Positions 24,249 through 33,135 of a stretch of 52,222 nt of DNA are shown piece after piece. Source of the stretch: Halobacterium sp. KA-4 (lineage in GTDB: Archaea > Halobacteriota > Halobacteria > Halobacteriales > Halobacteriaceae); NCBI RefSeq assembly GCF_021028995.1, contig NZ_JAJJZG010000020.1, forward strand, positions 1 through 52,222, written 5' to 3'. A program made the translations under genes and the position numbers. Under the pieces are notes generated by a model. The model did no database searches and was not told the DNA's origin. It saw only the letters and a list, made by a program, of their open reading frames with translations. How positions within the stretch are numbered: position 1 is the first letter of the stretch; the number at the start of each line of letters is the position of its first letter.

Positions 24249-26003
24249 ATGAGCGGGTACGACCTCGTCGATATCGAGGTCACACACGAATCTGCTGACG
24301 ATCTTCTGGATTCACTGTCTGAGGACGGTACTGATGGGAGTCACCTGCAGAGTATCCAAGCAGTCCGTCTGCAAGCAGGCCAACCAGATTCAGAACTCCG
24401 GTCACTGAAAGAGTTGGACGAGAACGCCGTCAAACTTCTCGAACACCAAGTGGATGCAGCCTACCGGGCTCTCTTCGAAATGGACGGAAAAGCACTCCTG
24501 GCTGACGAAGTCGGCCTCGGGAAGACCATCGAGGTCGGGATGATTCTCAAAGAGATGCACTTCCGTGAAACGGACGAATCCGTCCTCATCCTCACTCCCG
24601 CACAGCTGGCCAAACAGTGGCAGGCTGAACTCCGAGAGAAATTCGGTCTCGACTTCGTCTGCAACTACGACGACGAATTCGAAGATTTCGACGCCCACAA
24701 TTACATCATTGCGAGCATCGACACTGCGAAGAGCGAGCGACATCGTCAGACGGTTCTTGATCGCGACTGGGACGTTTTGGTACTCGACGAGGCCCATTAC
24801 GTCAAAAACGAAGAGACGGACCGTTACGACCTGATTGACCGACTTTCCTACAACTACGCGTTCTTCCTGACGGCGACGCCGATTCAGAACGAACTGACTG
24901 ACCTCTACAACGTCGTCTCGCTACTCCGCCCTGGGCTATTCGGCACACGCGACGTCTTCCACCACTACTTCGTGAACAGCAATCAGGAGACACTGGTGAA
25001 TCGAGACGAGCTACAGGATCGGTTGAACAAAGTGATGATCCGGAACCGACGGGAAGACACAGATATCGATTTCACAGATCGGACTATCGACACACGAACG
25101 TTCGATCCCACCCCGAAGGAACGCGAACTCTACCAGGCAGTCTCTGACTACGTCAAAGGGGCGTACAGTCAGGACCAGGGTCAAAAGCTCGTACTGATGC
25201 TCCTTCAGAAGGAGGTCGTCAGCAGCCCGGTCGCACTCAAGAAGACCATCGAGAAGCGACTCTACGATCAGTCGGAGCTTACACACGCAGACGAACTGGA
25301 GTCTATCTTAGATCTGATCGATGAGATCGATACCGTGACCAAACAGGAACGACTCTTGGATATCGTCGAAGAAGCCCGCGACAACGTCGAGATGGGGAGA
25401 GTCATCGTCTTCACCCAGTTCCGAGCAACCCAACAGCAGATCCTCGACAGGCTTGCCTCGGAGGGATACACAGTACACGCATTCCACGGCGGGCACTCAA
25501 GCAGCGAGAAGGAGCAAATTGTCGAGGACTTCGAAGAAGAAGGAGGAATCCTTGTCTCAACTGACGCCATGAGTGAAGGCCGTAACCTACAGTTTTGCAA
25601 TATATTAGTTAATTTAGACTTGCCGTGGAATCCGATGCGTGTTGAACAACGTATCGGACGCGTACACCGGATCGGCCAGAAGCGAGACGTATTCATCTTC
25701 AACATGGCGTTGAAAGATACAGTCGAAGAGTACGTACTGGAACGGTTGTACCACAAGATCGATCTCTTCCAGCAGAGCGTCGGAGAACTGAGTTCAATCT
25801 TGAGCCGCTTGGAAGAGTCGGGAACAAGCTTCGAAGACGAGATCTTCGAACGGTTGGTGGCCGCTGATTCCGAAGTCGATCTTGAGAACGACTTCGATGC
25901 GATGGCAGTTGACCTCCAGGAACAGCGCGAACTCGCCGACAAACTTGAGGAGTTCAATAGCGGTGTGTTCGAAGGATTCGATCTGGGGGAGAGCGATGAC
26001 TGA
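24249..26003 (+). CDS. SNF2-family helicase of the defence island
   Basis: This 584-residue superfamily 2 ATPase shows motif I LLADEVGLGKTIEVGMIL (about 82-99), motif II VLVLDEAHYVKN, motif III FFLTATPIQNEL, motif V GILVSTDAMSEGRNLQFC and motif VI QRIGRVHRIGQK. It is compact, with only ~50 residues before the ATPase core, and resembles RapA/HepA- and DISARM-type helicases. It probably translocates on foreign DNA together with the DUF499 ATPase and methyltransferase. The start at 24249 (MSGYDLVDIEV) is chosen over the frame start at 24195. It overlaps the next gene by 8 nt (ATGACTGA). Confidence 0.85.
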   Translation: MSGYDLVDIEVTHESADDLLDSLSEDGTDGSHLQSIQAVRLQAGQPDSELRSLKELDENAVKLLEHQVDAAYRALFEMDGKALLADEVGLGKTIEVGMILKEMHFRETDESVLILTPAQLAKQWQAELREKFGLDFVCNYDDEFEDFDAHNYIIASIDTAKSERHRQTVLDRDWDVLVLDEAHYVKNEETDRYDLIDRLSYNYAFFLTATPIQNELTDLYNVVSLLRPGLFGTRDVFHHYFVNSNQETLVNRDELQDRLNKVMIRNRREDTDIDFTDRTIDTRTFDPTPKERELYQAVSDYVKGAYSQDQGQKLVLMLLQKEVVSSPVALKKTIEKRLYDQSELTHADELESILDLIDEIDTVTKQERLLDIVEEARDNVEMGRVIVFTQFRATQQQILDRLASEGYTVHAFHGGHSSSEKEQIVEDFEEEGGILVSTDAMSEGRNLQFCNILVNLDLPWNPMRVEQRIGRVHRIGQKRDVFIFNMALKDTVEEYVLERLYHKIDLFQQSVGELSSILSRLEESGTSFEDEIFERLVAADSEVDLENDFDAMAVDLQEQRELADKLEEFNSGVFEGFDLGESDD

Positions 26004-27159
26004 CGCTTCGATTTCTGTCACGCAATCTGTGGTAGAGCAGTTCACAGAACGGTATCTCCGATCTATCGGCTGTTCCATCGAGCGAAGTGACGATCGCTGG
26101 CTGGTGTCGGTACCCGATGACACAGACACCGAGATTACCCACGGGAGACACACACTCATCCGGGGGGAGGGTACTCCAGACGATGACGATGATAGAACGA
26201 AACGGCTGCATCCAGAGAGTGCGTTCTTTCAACAGCTACTCCGTGAGGCGGGTGAACGATCGCCGTCTGGCAAGCTGTCGATAGAGAGTGAATCTGACAT
26301 CGAGAGTCCGGAGTGGATCCAAAACGGCGCTGTCGAGGTACAGAGCGCACAGTTCACTCCGTACTACGACCGCACAGCCATCGTGGTTCTCTTTCGTGTC
26401 GGTATCGAGACCGTCAGTGAATACCAGCAAGAGCTTCTCCGCGCCGTCGCTGTAGACACGCGATCAGAGGAGAGCCTTCCAAAACTGGCGGAGACATTCC
26501 TCGACACCACCACAGTAGAGAGCGAGACGGCCACTAGTGGCACTGTACAGCTGACCAAGACAGATGTGCGACCTCTCCTCGAAACAGCCCGGGAACTGTT
26601 GCTGGAAAGCGTACAGGGGCAGCTCGACGACATTCATCGAGAAGCCTCGCGTGCGGCAGATTCAGAAGTTGAAGAGTACCGTCAGATGCAACAACAGCGT
26701 ATCCAGGAGCTACAGGAAGAACACTCGAACCTGTCGTCGAAGATCAACGATCTGAGTGAGAAGATCAACACAGGAGACGAGGATTCACGCGTCCAAGCGT
26801 TGCGAGAACGGAAAGAACTCAAATCGGAGTACGAGGAACTCGACGAGACGCTCAACGAATTACAGGAGCGCCGTGACAGTGGATTCCCCAATCGACAACG
26901 AGAAATCCGAGAGCGGCACTCACTTGACGTGCAGGTCACACCGCTTACTCTGACGGAAGTTGAGTACGAGCGAGGCGAGATTGATTTCGAACTTATCGAC
27001 GGTAGCATACATCAAACCGTTACTCTCGGATACGGGAGTGGAATCGGTGTATCCGATACTGTTCGATGTTCGTCGTGTGAACGGGAACTCACCGAACGCA
27101 ACCCGCTTCAAACGGTTTCAGATGGACTCAAATGCCAGAGTTGTATCAAAGAGCGGTGA
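25996..27159 (+). CDS. Coiled-coil protein with C-terminal zinc ribbon, helicase partner
   Basis: This 387-residue protein has an N-terminal alpha/beta domain (to about 185), a long charged coiled coil (about 200-300, EEYRQMQQQRIQELQEEHSN, then a heptad-rich stretch) and a C-terminal zinc ribbon with CSSC and CQSC pairs (about 362-385). No family is recognised. Its 8-nt overlap with the SNF2 helicase gene indicates coupled translation and probably a stable complex. The coiled coil may dimerise it and the ribbon may contact DNA. The role is inferred from context. Confidence 0.6.
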   Translation: MTDASISVTQSVVEQFTERYLRSIGCSIERSDDRWLVSVPDDTDTEITHGRHTLIRGEGTPDDDDDRTKRLHPESAFFQQLLREAGERSPSGKLSIESESDIESPEWIQNGAVEVQSAQFTPYYDRTAIVVLFRVGIETVSEYQQELLRAVAVDTRSEESLPKLAETFLDTTTVESETATSGTVQLTKTDVRPLLETARELLLESVQGQLDDIHREASRAADSEVEEYRQMQQQRIQELQEEHSNLSSKINDLSEKINTGDEDSRVQALRERKELKSEYEELDETLNELQERRDSGFPNRQREIRERHSLDVQVTPLTLTEVEYERGEIDFELIDGSIHQTVTLGYGSGIGVSDTVRCSSCERELTERNPLQTVSDGLKCQSCIKER

Positions 27160-27333
27160 TACGGCGACCCCTCGATAGTTCAATAGAGCAAAGCCGCTGA
27201 GCGAATACAGCTAGCACACTGATTCGTCAGGGAAGCCGCCGAACGAGCTGGATATCCGGAACTGAAGGCAACGCCAGGGCTACCGAAGTGAGAATTTGCT
27301 GAAAAGATTCGAAACCTCGGTGATATGGCGCTG

Positions 27334-27438
27334 TTAGTCTTGGAGGGGGGCGACTGTTCGGCCCGTTTCCTCGGCCTCTTCGCTGCGCGACATATTGTAC
27401 GTCGCGAGCGCTTCTTCAACGGCCTCATCAAGACTCAT
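27334..27438 (-). CDS. 34-residue acidic small protein
   Basis: ATG at 27438 to TAA at 27334 encodes MSLDEAVEEALATYNMSRSE and a short tail. The composition and helical N-terminus look like a genuine haloarchaeal protein, unlike the antisense frames. No ribosome-binding site or TATA is obvious, and the function is unknown. It could be the remnant of a longer gene. Confidence 0.35.
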   Translation of the reverse strand: MSLDEAVEEALATYNMSRSEEAEETGRTVAPLQD

Positions 27439-27474
27439 TGGTCGACCTGATTTTGACTCTTCTACCGTATAAAC

Positions 27475-27691
27475 GCATGCATGGCACCAGACAAGTAACA
27501 AGCACCCTCAATTCATCTCGGTCGGTGCTGAGTGCGCGGATGTTCTTCTCTGCTCTGAGGAATCCGTTGCCGCCGAACAACTTGGCCCCGAACGAATTCC
27601 GGATATGTCGAAGGAGATATCTGGATTTGCGGTACGACTACTCGAGAATGCTGGCTTCCGAACGCTGTTCTTGACTAATCAGCGCGACTAG
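27475..27691 (+). pseudogene. Possible gene remnant before the AddA-like gene
   Basis: After a stop near 27472, one plus-strand frame runs open to TAG at 27691 with coding-like composition (SVGAECADVLLCSEESVAAE then MSKEISGFAVRLLENAGF). It lacks an obvious start and overlaps the convergent AddA-like gene by about 50 bp. It may be the decayed end of an unknown gene. The rest of 27160-27637 holds only the 34-residue frame. Confidence 0.25.
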
Positions 27692-30499
27692 GTCCGCTTT
27701 CGAGAGTGGATCAATATCAACACGGACCCCTTGTGCAGTATAGAAGATCTCTGCGGTCACCTCTCGACCAGAGAACCATTCATTCAGCACGTGATAGTAC
27801 ACGCTGAGTTGCTTCCGATACTCCCCCTCGGCGTGCCGCCCGAGGTCGGTTTTGAAGTCGATGATCTCGACGGTATCGGGACGAATGTGAACGAGGTCGA
27901 TGATTCCAGAGATGGTGACCTGCTCGCCGTCGACAGTGAGTGGCAGATACGCATCCACCTCAACTCGTAGCTCACCATCGAGCGAGTCTATGAGCGACTT
28001 GAGGTGACGCTCGTCGTCGTTCGAGGGTTCGACGTCTCCTTCCAGTACGTACCGCTCAGCAAACTCGTGGGTCTGCGTTCCGAACGCTGTCCCTCTCCCG
28101 TCATCAACATCCTCGAACACATCGTCACGCATCAGCGTATGTGGCGAGTGACCGACTGGACCATCCGGCGTCGGGACAGCAATCTGCAAGTGTGCCTGCG
28201 TCGTCTCGTCGATGTCGTCTTCCTGAATGTCGGGCTCCAGTTCCTCGATGTCGACCGGGAGCTCTTCAATGAACGTGTTCGGGCTCTCGCCTGCAGCGAA
28301 CACGAGATGGCTCTCAGCTCGCGTCATCGCGACGTAGAGCAAGCGTCGTTCTTCGTCGTATCCACGCGGCAGGCACTTTCGAAGGACATCGGCCCGCCAG
28401 TTGTCGTGGATGTGAGGATACCCATGATCGTCGGCGTAGAGTTTCCGCTGGCGTAGTCCAATCGGATCGGCGAACGTGATCGCGTTACTGTTCCCGCCTG
28501 ACGGCGGGAAGCAATGGGAGTTCATGTTCGCGAGCACGACAATGGGATGCTCGAGTCCCTTGGCCGCGTGGATGGTCTGGACCGTCACCGAATTCATACC
28601 GGCGCTCGCGTGGACTTCATGGGTGCTTCCGTCCTCGATGCCGCGTTCGATGAATCGGATGAGGTCACCTCGTGTCAATGTCGTCGCGCTGTGGACGGAC
28701 TGAATCGTCGTCAGCAGCACGTCGGCATACGCCCCGACGTAGTCGTACTGGGAGAACACGCGCTGGACAACCCCACCGACCGTCTCCAGTGACGCAAGCT
28801 CCGACTTGAACGCCTGCATATTGGTGGGATACTCCTCACTATCGAGGATGTGTTTGACCTCGTCGAGCGTGTAGCCAGCTTCCTCAAGCACGACTGCCCA
28901 TCCTCGCTCCGCGTCGGATTCGAGAATTCGCAACCACGCCAAGAGAAGCTTCGCCGGGTCAGACCGGAACAACTCGATGCCTCCTTCGTATGCCATCGGC
29001 AACCCATACGCTTCGGCGACAGAGAGGAGTTCTCGGCCGAAGTCACGAGTCCGGGTGAGGACGGCGATGTCACCGTACTCTGGCAAACGAAGTTCCCCAT
29101 CCTCCTCAACCTGATACGCGTCGTTCCCGACGATCTCCTGAATCTTGGTCAGAACGGCTTCGTGTTCGTCTTCGTGTCGAATCGCCTCTATCTGGGAGTT
29201 CTCGTGCGAGGCGTTCGAGGAGAGCGAAACGATGCGGTCTCGGACGGCCGTCTCGTCGACGTCGTCCGTGCTCGCCGCGGGCGTCACCAGACTGTGCTCG
29301 GAGAAGTCGAGAATGTCCTGCGTCGACCGGTAGTTCTCGACTAGCTCAATATCGATGATCGGGCGGGTCGCCCACGACACTCGTTCGTGGTCCTCGTTGA
29401 GCTCGTCGACGAACCGATCCAGGCGGGACTCGAACTCGGTGATGTTCTCGACGGCCGCGTACTGGAACGAGTAGATGCTCTGTTTCCAGTCGCCGACGAC
29501 ACAGACGTTGTTCGTGTCCGCGAGCAAGAGAGCGAGTTTGAACTGGATCTCGCTGGAGTCCTGGAACTCGTCGATCATCACGTACTCGAACGCGACGTCG
29601 TCGCGGAGTCGGTGGTCGTCACAGAGCAGGACGAACGCAAATAGCTGGAGAAAGCTGAAGTTGAGGTAGTTCCGACTGAGCGCGAACGCAAGGTACTCGT
29701 GGTAGACGTCGTGAACGAAGTTCTTGAGGGCCTCTCGCTGTTCGTCAAACACCAGCTGTGCGACGCCATCAGGAACCTGCTTCTCACCCCATCCGCCACG
29801 GATCTCGTCCTCCTTGGGCGCGTCTGGGAGATAGCACTTGTCGTCCCCGTAGCCGCCGAGTTTCGAGCGAAGCTTCGACTGCTTGTTCCCGTCGTTTCGG
29901 GGCTGGTTCAGTTCGTCGAAGATCTCGCGGAACGCCTCGAAATCACCGTCCAGGTGCCGCTCGCCGTTCCGGTACCAGCCATCGGCCGTCGGGAAGACAC
30001 CTTTCGCCGCGAGCTGATTGATTAACCCGAGGAGTTCGACTGGTTCCTCGATAGCGCGGAAGAAGTCGTCGTACTCGGGATGGTCGTCGCTGAACCGACG
30101 GATGAACTCGCGGAATTGCGCCTTCTCGACGTTCTCGTCTTCGAGGACACGTGTGGACCCCGTGATGCGGTCGTCGATGCCGAGGAGCGTCGGTGCCTCG
30201 AAGCCGTGTTCCATGAGGATGTCGTGACAGAGGCTGTGGAACGTCTGGATCGGTGCGTCCGAGAGTTCACGCATCCCGTAGTCACAGTGGGCGACGATTC
30301 GGTCCTTCATCTCCGTCGCCGCGTTGTTGGTAAACGTCACGAGGAGGACGTCCTCAGGTTCGACGTCGTCTTGGTCGACGATTTCGGCGTAGCGACGGGT
30401 GACGGTGAACGTCTTTCCAGTCCCTGCGCCGGCGTCGACAACGTGGATGCCCTGTTTGCTGTCGATGAGGTCTTGCTGTTGGTCGTTTGGTGCAGTCAT
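27638..30499 (-). CDS. AddA/RecB-like UvrD helicase-nuclease
   Basis: This 953-residue superfamily 1 helicase has Walker A VVDAGAGTGKTFTVTRRY (about 19-36), motif II YVMIDEFQDSSEIQF, motif V VTVQTIHAAKGLEHPIVVL and motif VI ERRLLYVAMTRAESH. The C-terminal RecB-type nuclease core shows ISGIIDLVHIRPDT and EIIDFKTDLGRHAEGEY. It overlaps the AddB-like gene by 4 nt (ATGA). Together the two should process DNA ends like AddAB. Location in a defence island rather than with housekeeping repair genes suggests a role in degrading invading DNA. Haloarchaea do not use RecBCD for general repair as far as I know. Confidence 0.8.
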   Translation of the reverse strand: MTAPNDQQQDLIDSKQGIHVVDAGAGTGKTFTVTRRYAEIVDQDDVEPEDVLLVTFTNNAATEMKDRIVAHCDYGMRELSDAPIQTFHSLCHDILMEHGFEAPTLLGIDDRITGSTRVLEDENVEKAQFREFIRRFSDDHPEYDDFFRAIEEPVELLGLINQLAAKGVFPTADGWYRNGERHLDGDFEAFREIFDELNQPRNDGNKQSKLRSKLGGYGDDKCYLPDAPKEDEIRGGWGEKQVPDGVAQLVFDEQREALKNFVHDVYHEYLAFALSRNYLNFSFLQLFAFVLLCDDHRLRDDVAFEYVMIDEFQDSSEIQFKLALLLADTNNVCVVGDWKQSIYSFQYAAVENITEFESRLDRFVDELNEDHERVSWATRPIIDIELVENYRSTQDILDFSEHSLVTPAASTDDVDETAVRDRIVSLSSNASHENSQIEAIRHEDEHEAVLTKIQEIVGNDAYQVEEDGELRLPEYGDIAVLTRTRDFGRELLSVAEAYGLPMAYEGGIELFRSDPAKLLLAWLRILESDAERGWAVVLEEAGYTLDEVKHILDSEEYPTNMQAFKSELASLETVGGVVQRVFSQYDYVGAYADVLLTTIQSVHSATTLTRGDLIRFIERGIEDGSTHEVHASAGMNSVTVQTIHAAKGLEHPIVVLANMNSHCFPPSGGNSNAITFADPIGLRQRKLYADDHGYPHIHDNWRADVLRKCLPRGYDEERRLLYVAMTRAESHLVFAAGESPNTFIEELPVDIEELEPDIQEDDIDETTQAHLQIAVPTPDGPVGHSPHTLMRDDVFEDVDDGRGTAFGTQTHEFAERYVLEGDVEPSNDDERHLKSLIDSLDGELRVEVDAYLPLTVDGEQVTISGIIDLVHIRPDTVEIIDFKTDLGRHAEGEYRKQLSVYYHVLNEWFSGREVTAEIFYTAQGVRVDIDPLSKADLVALISQEQRSEASILE

Positions 30500-33084
30500 C
30501 GTGACTCACCCTCCAGGATGCAATCGCGGTTGTCCACGTACCGATAGTTTGGATCGCCACCGAGTCCCTGAACCGGGAAGCGCTCATCACCGGCACGACG
30601 GTCGTTCAACTCCGATAGGCGATCTTGGACAAACTGCTCGAATGCATCCACATCGCCGGTGAAATAGTTCTGGTTACGAATACGGAGCAAGTGTCTCAGG
30701 GCCTGCTTACAGCCGTTTTTCACGTACTTGTAGTCCCCGACATCAGCGATCAGTCGCTCTGTGAGCGCGTCGCCGAATTTTGATTCGATGAGTTCGTCGC
30801 TGTCGCTGGTGTCCGGGACCTCATACGCATCCAACACCGCTTGGTAGACCTCAAATGTCGACTTCGAGAAGGTCTTGTTACAGTCGTTCGCGGCGTCTTC
30901 CTGCAGTTCCGTGAAGACATCTGGGCTCGCGATGTATTCCTCGAAGGTGACTGGATAGTAGGTCACCGTAGTGAGGCAGTCTTCGAGAGAACCATTCCCA
31001 GTCACCACATCGTCAAGCGTTTCGAGGAAGTGGAAGAACGTGAATCGCAGTTCCTCATCCGGGTGCTCGGTCCGCTGGTGAGCGAGGTACAGCAACGCCT
31101 GGAAGTTCGGTTTGTCGCTCGGTGGATCGAGCGCCGAATGCTTTACAATCGAGTATGCTGACTTCTTTGAGCCACTCTTGTAGTCGAGGAGTCGGGTCGG
31201 GCTGTGAACGAGGTCGATCTTGCCCTTCAACCCGAGATCAGTGTTCTCGAACCAACGTTCAGTGTGCGACGCATCGATGGGGCGGTCGTAATACTCGGCG
31301 AAGAAGTTCTCTCCCCAACCACCGTCAGGCGTCACCAGGCCGTCACCGTGAGGTGAGTTTGCATTCAGGAATTCAACGATGGTCTGGAGACCGACGCGGT
31401 ACTTGGTGAGTCGAACTTCCCGGTCGACGCCCCGGAGGAACGGGTCGACTTCGTCGAGAATGGCTGCGGCTACATCGTCGAGTGTATCAGACGTGATGGC
31501 GTCCGGATGCGAGACATAGAACTCCGCGAAATCGTGGAACAGGTTCCCTTCCCTAAAGTGGTCCTTGTCCGGGTTGTCGACGAGTCGACTGAAGAAGTAA
31601 TCACGGGGGGAGTTGACGTAGGAGTTCAGACTCGACTGGCTGAGTGCGGTGACGTCCTCGTGGGAGACATCGAGTGGTTCTTTTTCGAATCCGTCCTGTG
31701 TCGTCCGAGACGCCCGTGAATGCTGCAGTGAGTCCAAATCACTGAATCGGTCGAACTCCTCGTCGAACAGTTCCTCAAAGTATAGGCACGGGGTGACAGG
31801 CGTTCCACCGGCGGTGTCCTGCACGAGGTAGTACTGGTCGACGCCGTTCTGCAGGAGAAGTTGGAACTGCCGAATGTTCCGTTCAAACTCCTGATCTCGG
31901 TCGACCCACGGGCGACGAGGCGACGAATGTGTCCAACCTTCGTCGAGGCCGAGATAGAACACGACGGCGCGGTCGACATGAGCGGCCGATTTTGCATCTG
32001 CCAATAGGACACCTTCGTTCTCCCGATCCACAGGCACTTCGTACGACTGCAAGTAGAATTCGAGACGGTCAACTGCCGGTTCGGTGACGGCGTCGTCGAG
32101 GAGGCCGACCGTCGCGAGTTCCTCTCTGAAGGCGTCGATAGAGGCATCCGTGACTGCTTCGTATTCGTCGATGGCCTCCTCGAATGTGCGGGCACGAATC
32201 TCATCACGGAACTCAAGGAGCCAGTCTACTTCCGGGTGGTCGAGGTCGTAGAGACGCTTCTCGTCGTGCTCGATGTCGACGGGCATCCCGAGCTGGGTGA
32301 GGAGTGGTCGAACGTCGCCTACTCGTGTATCTCGGCCAGCGTGAGCACTTCGAAGGAGCTGTAAGAATGCGCGGTGACGGGCATCGTCGTTGAATCCCGG
32401 ACCGCCGTAGTATGGAATCTCTGCCGCTTCCAGCGCCGACTCAATGAGCGAGGAATACTGACTGGCTGCATCGAGGACGACAGCCACGTCATCGGCGTTC
32501 TCCGGTGTGACCGTATCGAGGACCGCGTCGACGATTGCGGCCGGTGAATCGAGAATGCGGAAGGATGGATGATCGAATAACCCCTCGGTGAACGGGTCGA
32601 CCGTCTCGTAGTCTGGGGGAAGGATCGAGCGTTCGAGTTCGGTAAGCTGCTTGAAGCCGACAACAGCGACCGACGTGTCGGCTTCGATACTGTACTCAGT
32701 GAGACGGTTAGATGTCGTGTCCATCTCTGCGATACAGTCGACAGCAGTGTGCGTTGCCGTCGTCGCGAACTGCTCGTAGTCCAGAATAGCGTTAGCCGTC
32801 CCCTGATATTCCCAGCACTGGAGGATGTTCCCGACCGCATAGGACGTCTCCTTCCAGTTGAGGTCAGTTGTCTGAATGATTTCGAGGAACGCAAGTCGAT
32901 CCTCGGCCTGTTCTCGGCGTCGGGCAGCCAGGCGCCGTGGTGTGATCGCGAATGGCCCGAAGTGAGGTTGGTCAAGACGCCTGTTCAGGGCACTCGCCAT
33001 CGGCGCATCCGGCACGAGCACAAGGTCGAAATCCTTGCATTCCTCGTAGAGAGAATCGATAGACTTCGCTCGTGTAATTGACAC
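30496..33084 (-). CDS. AddB-like PD-(D/E)xK nuclease subunit
   Basis: This 862-residue protein has a degenerate helicase-like N-terminal two-thirds without a Walker A motif. The C-terminal nuclease core has SSLNSYVNSPRDYFFSRLVD (about 474-493), LGLKGKIDLVHSPTRLLDYK with the catalytic D and K, then a Q-x-x-x-Y-like QALLYLAH. AddB proteins usually carry a Cys before the Pro (C-P-x-x-F), part of an iron-sulfur cluster. Here it is Ser, so the cluster is probably absent. The GTG at 33084 is the best start. It is the upstream member of the pair and overlaps the AddA-like gene by 4 nt. Confidence 0.7.
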   Translation of the reverse strand: MSITRAKSIDSLYEECKDFDLVLVPDAPMASALNRRLDQPHFGPFAITPRRLAARRREQAEDRLAFLEIIQTTDLNWKETSYAVGNILQCWEYQGTANAILDYEQFATTATHTAVDCIAEMDTTSNRLTEYSIEADTSVAVVGFKQLTELERSILPPDYETVDPFTEGLFDHPSFRILDSPAAIVDAVLDTVTPENADDVAVVLDAASQYSSLIESALEAAEIPYYGGPGFNDDARHRAFLQLLRSAHAGRDTRVGDVRPLLTQLGMPVDIEHDEKRLYDLDHPEVDWLLEFRDEIRARTFEEAIDEYEAVTDASIDAFREELATVGLLDDAVTEPAVDRLEFYLQSYEVPVDRENEGVLLADAKSAAHVDRAVVFYLGLDEGWTHSSPRRPWVDRDQEFERNIRQFQLLLQNGVDQYYLVQDTAGGTPVTPCLYFEELFDEEFDRFSDLDSLQHSRASRTTQDGFEKEPLDVSHEDVTALSQSSLNSYVNSPRDYFFSRLVDNPDKDHFREGNLFHDFAEFYVSHPDAITSDTLDDVAAAILDEVDPFLRGVDREVRLTKYRVGLQTIVEFLNANSPHGDGLVTPDGGWGENFFAEYYDRPIDASHTERWFENTDLGLKGKIDLVHSPTRLLDYKSGSKKSAYSIVKHSALDPPSDKPNFQALLYLAHQRTEHPDEELRFTFFHFLETLDDVVTGNGSLEDCLTTVTYYPVTFEEYIASPDVFTELQEDAANDCNKTFSKSTFEVYQAVLDAYEVPDTSDSDELIESKFGDALTERLIADVGDYKYVKNGCKQALRHLLRIRNQNYFTGDVDAFEQFVQDRLSELNDRRAGDERFPVQGLGGDPNYRYVDNRDCILEGESR

Positions 33085-33135
33085 GGACTATCGGACTCAG
33101 GTGGCTTTCAAAAATGTGTCGTCAGAACAGTCCAA

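Noticed and set aside
27180-27431. 83-codon minus-strand frame
   Set aside because: Basic composition; it overlaps the acidic 34-residue frame, which is more plausible.
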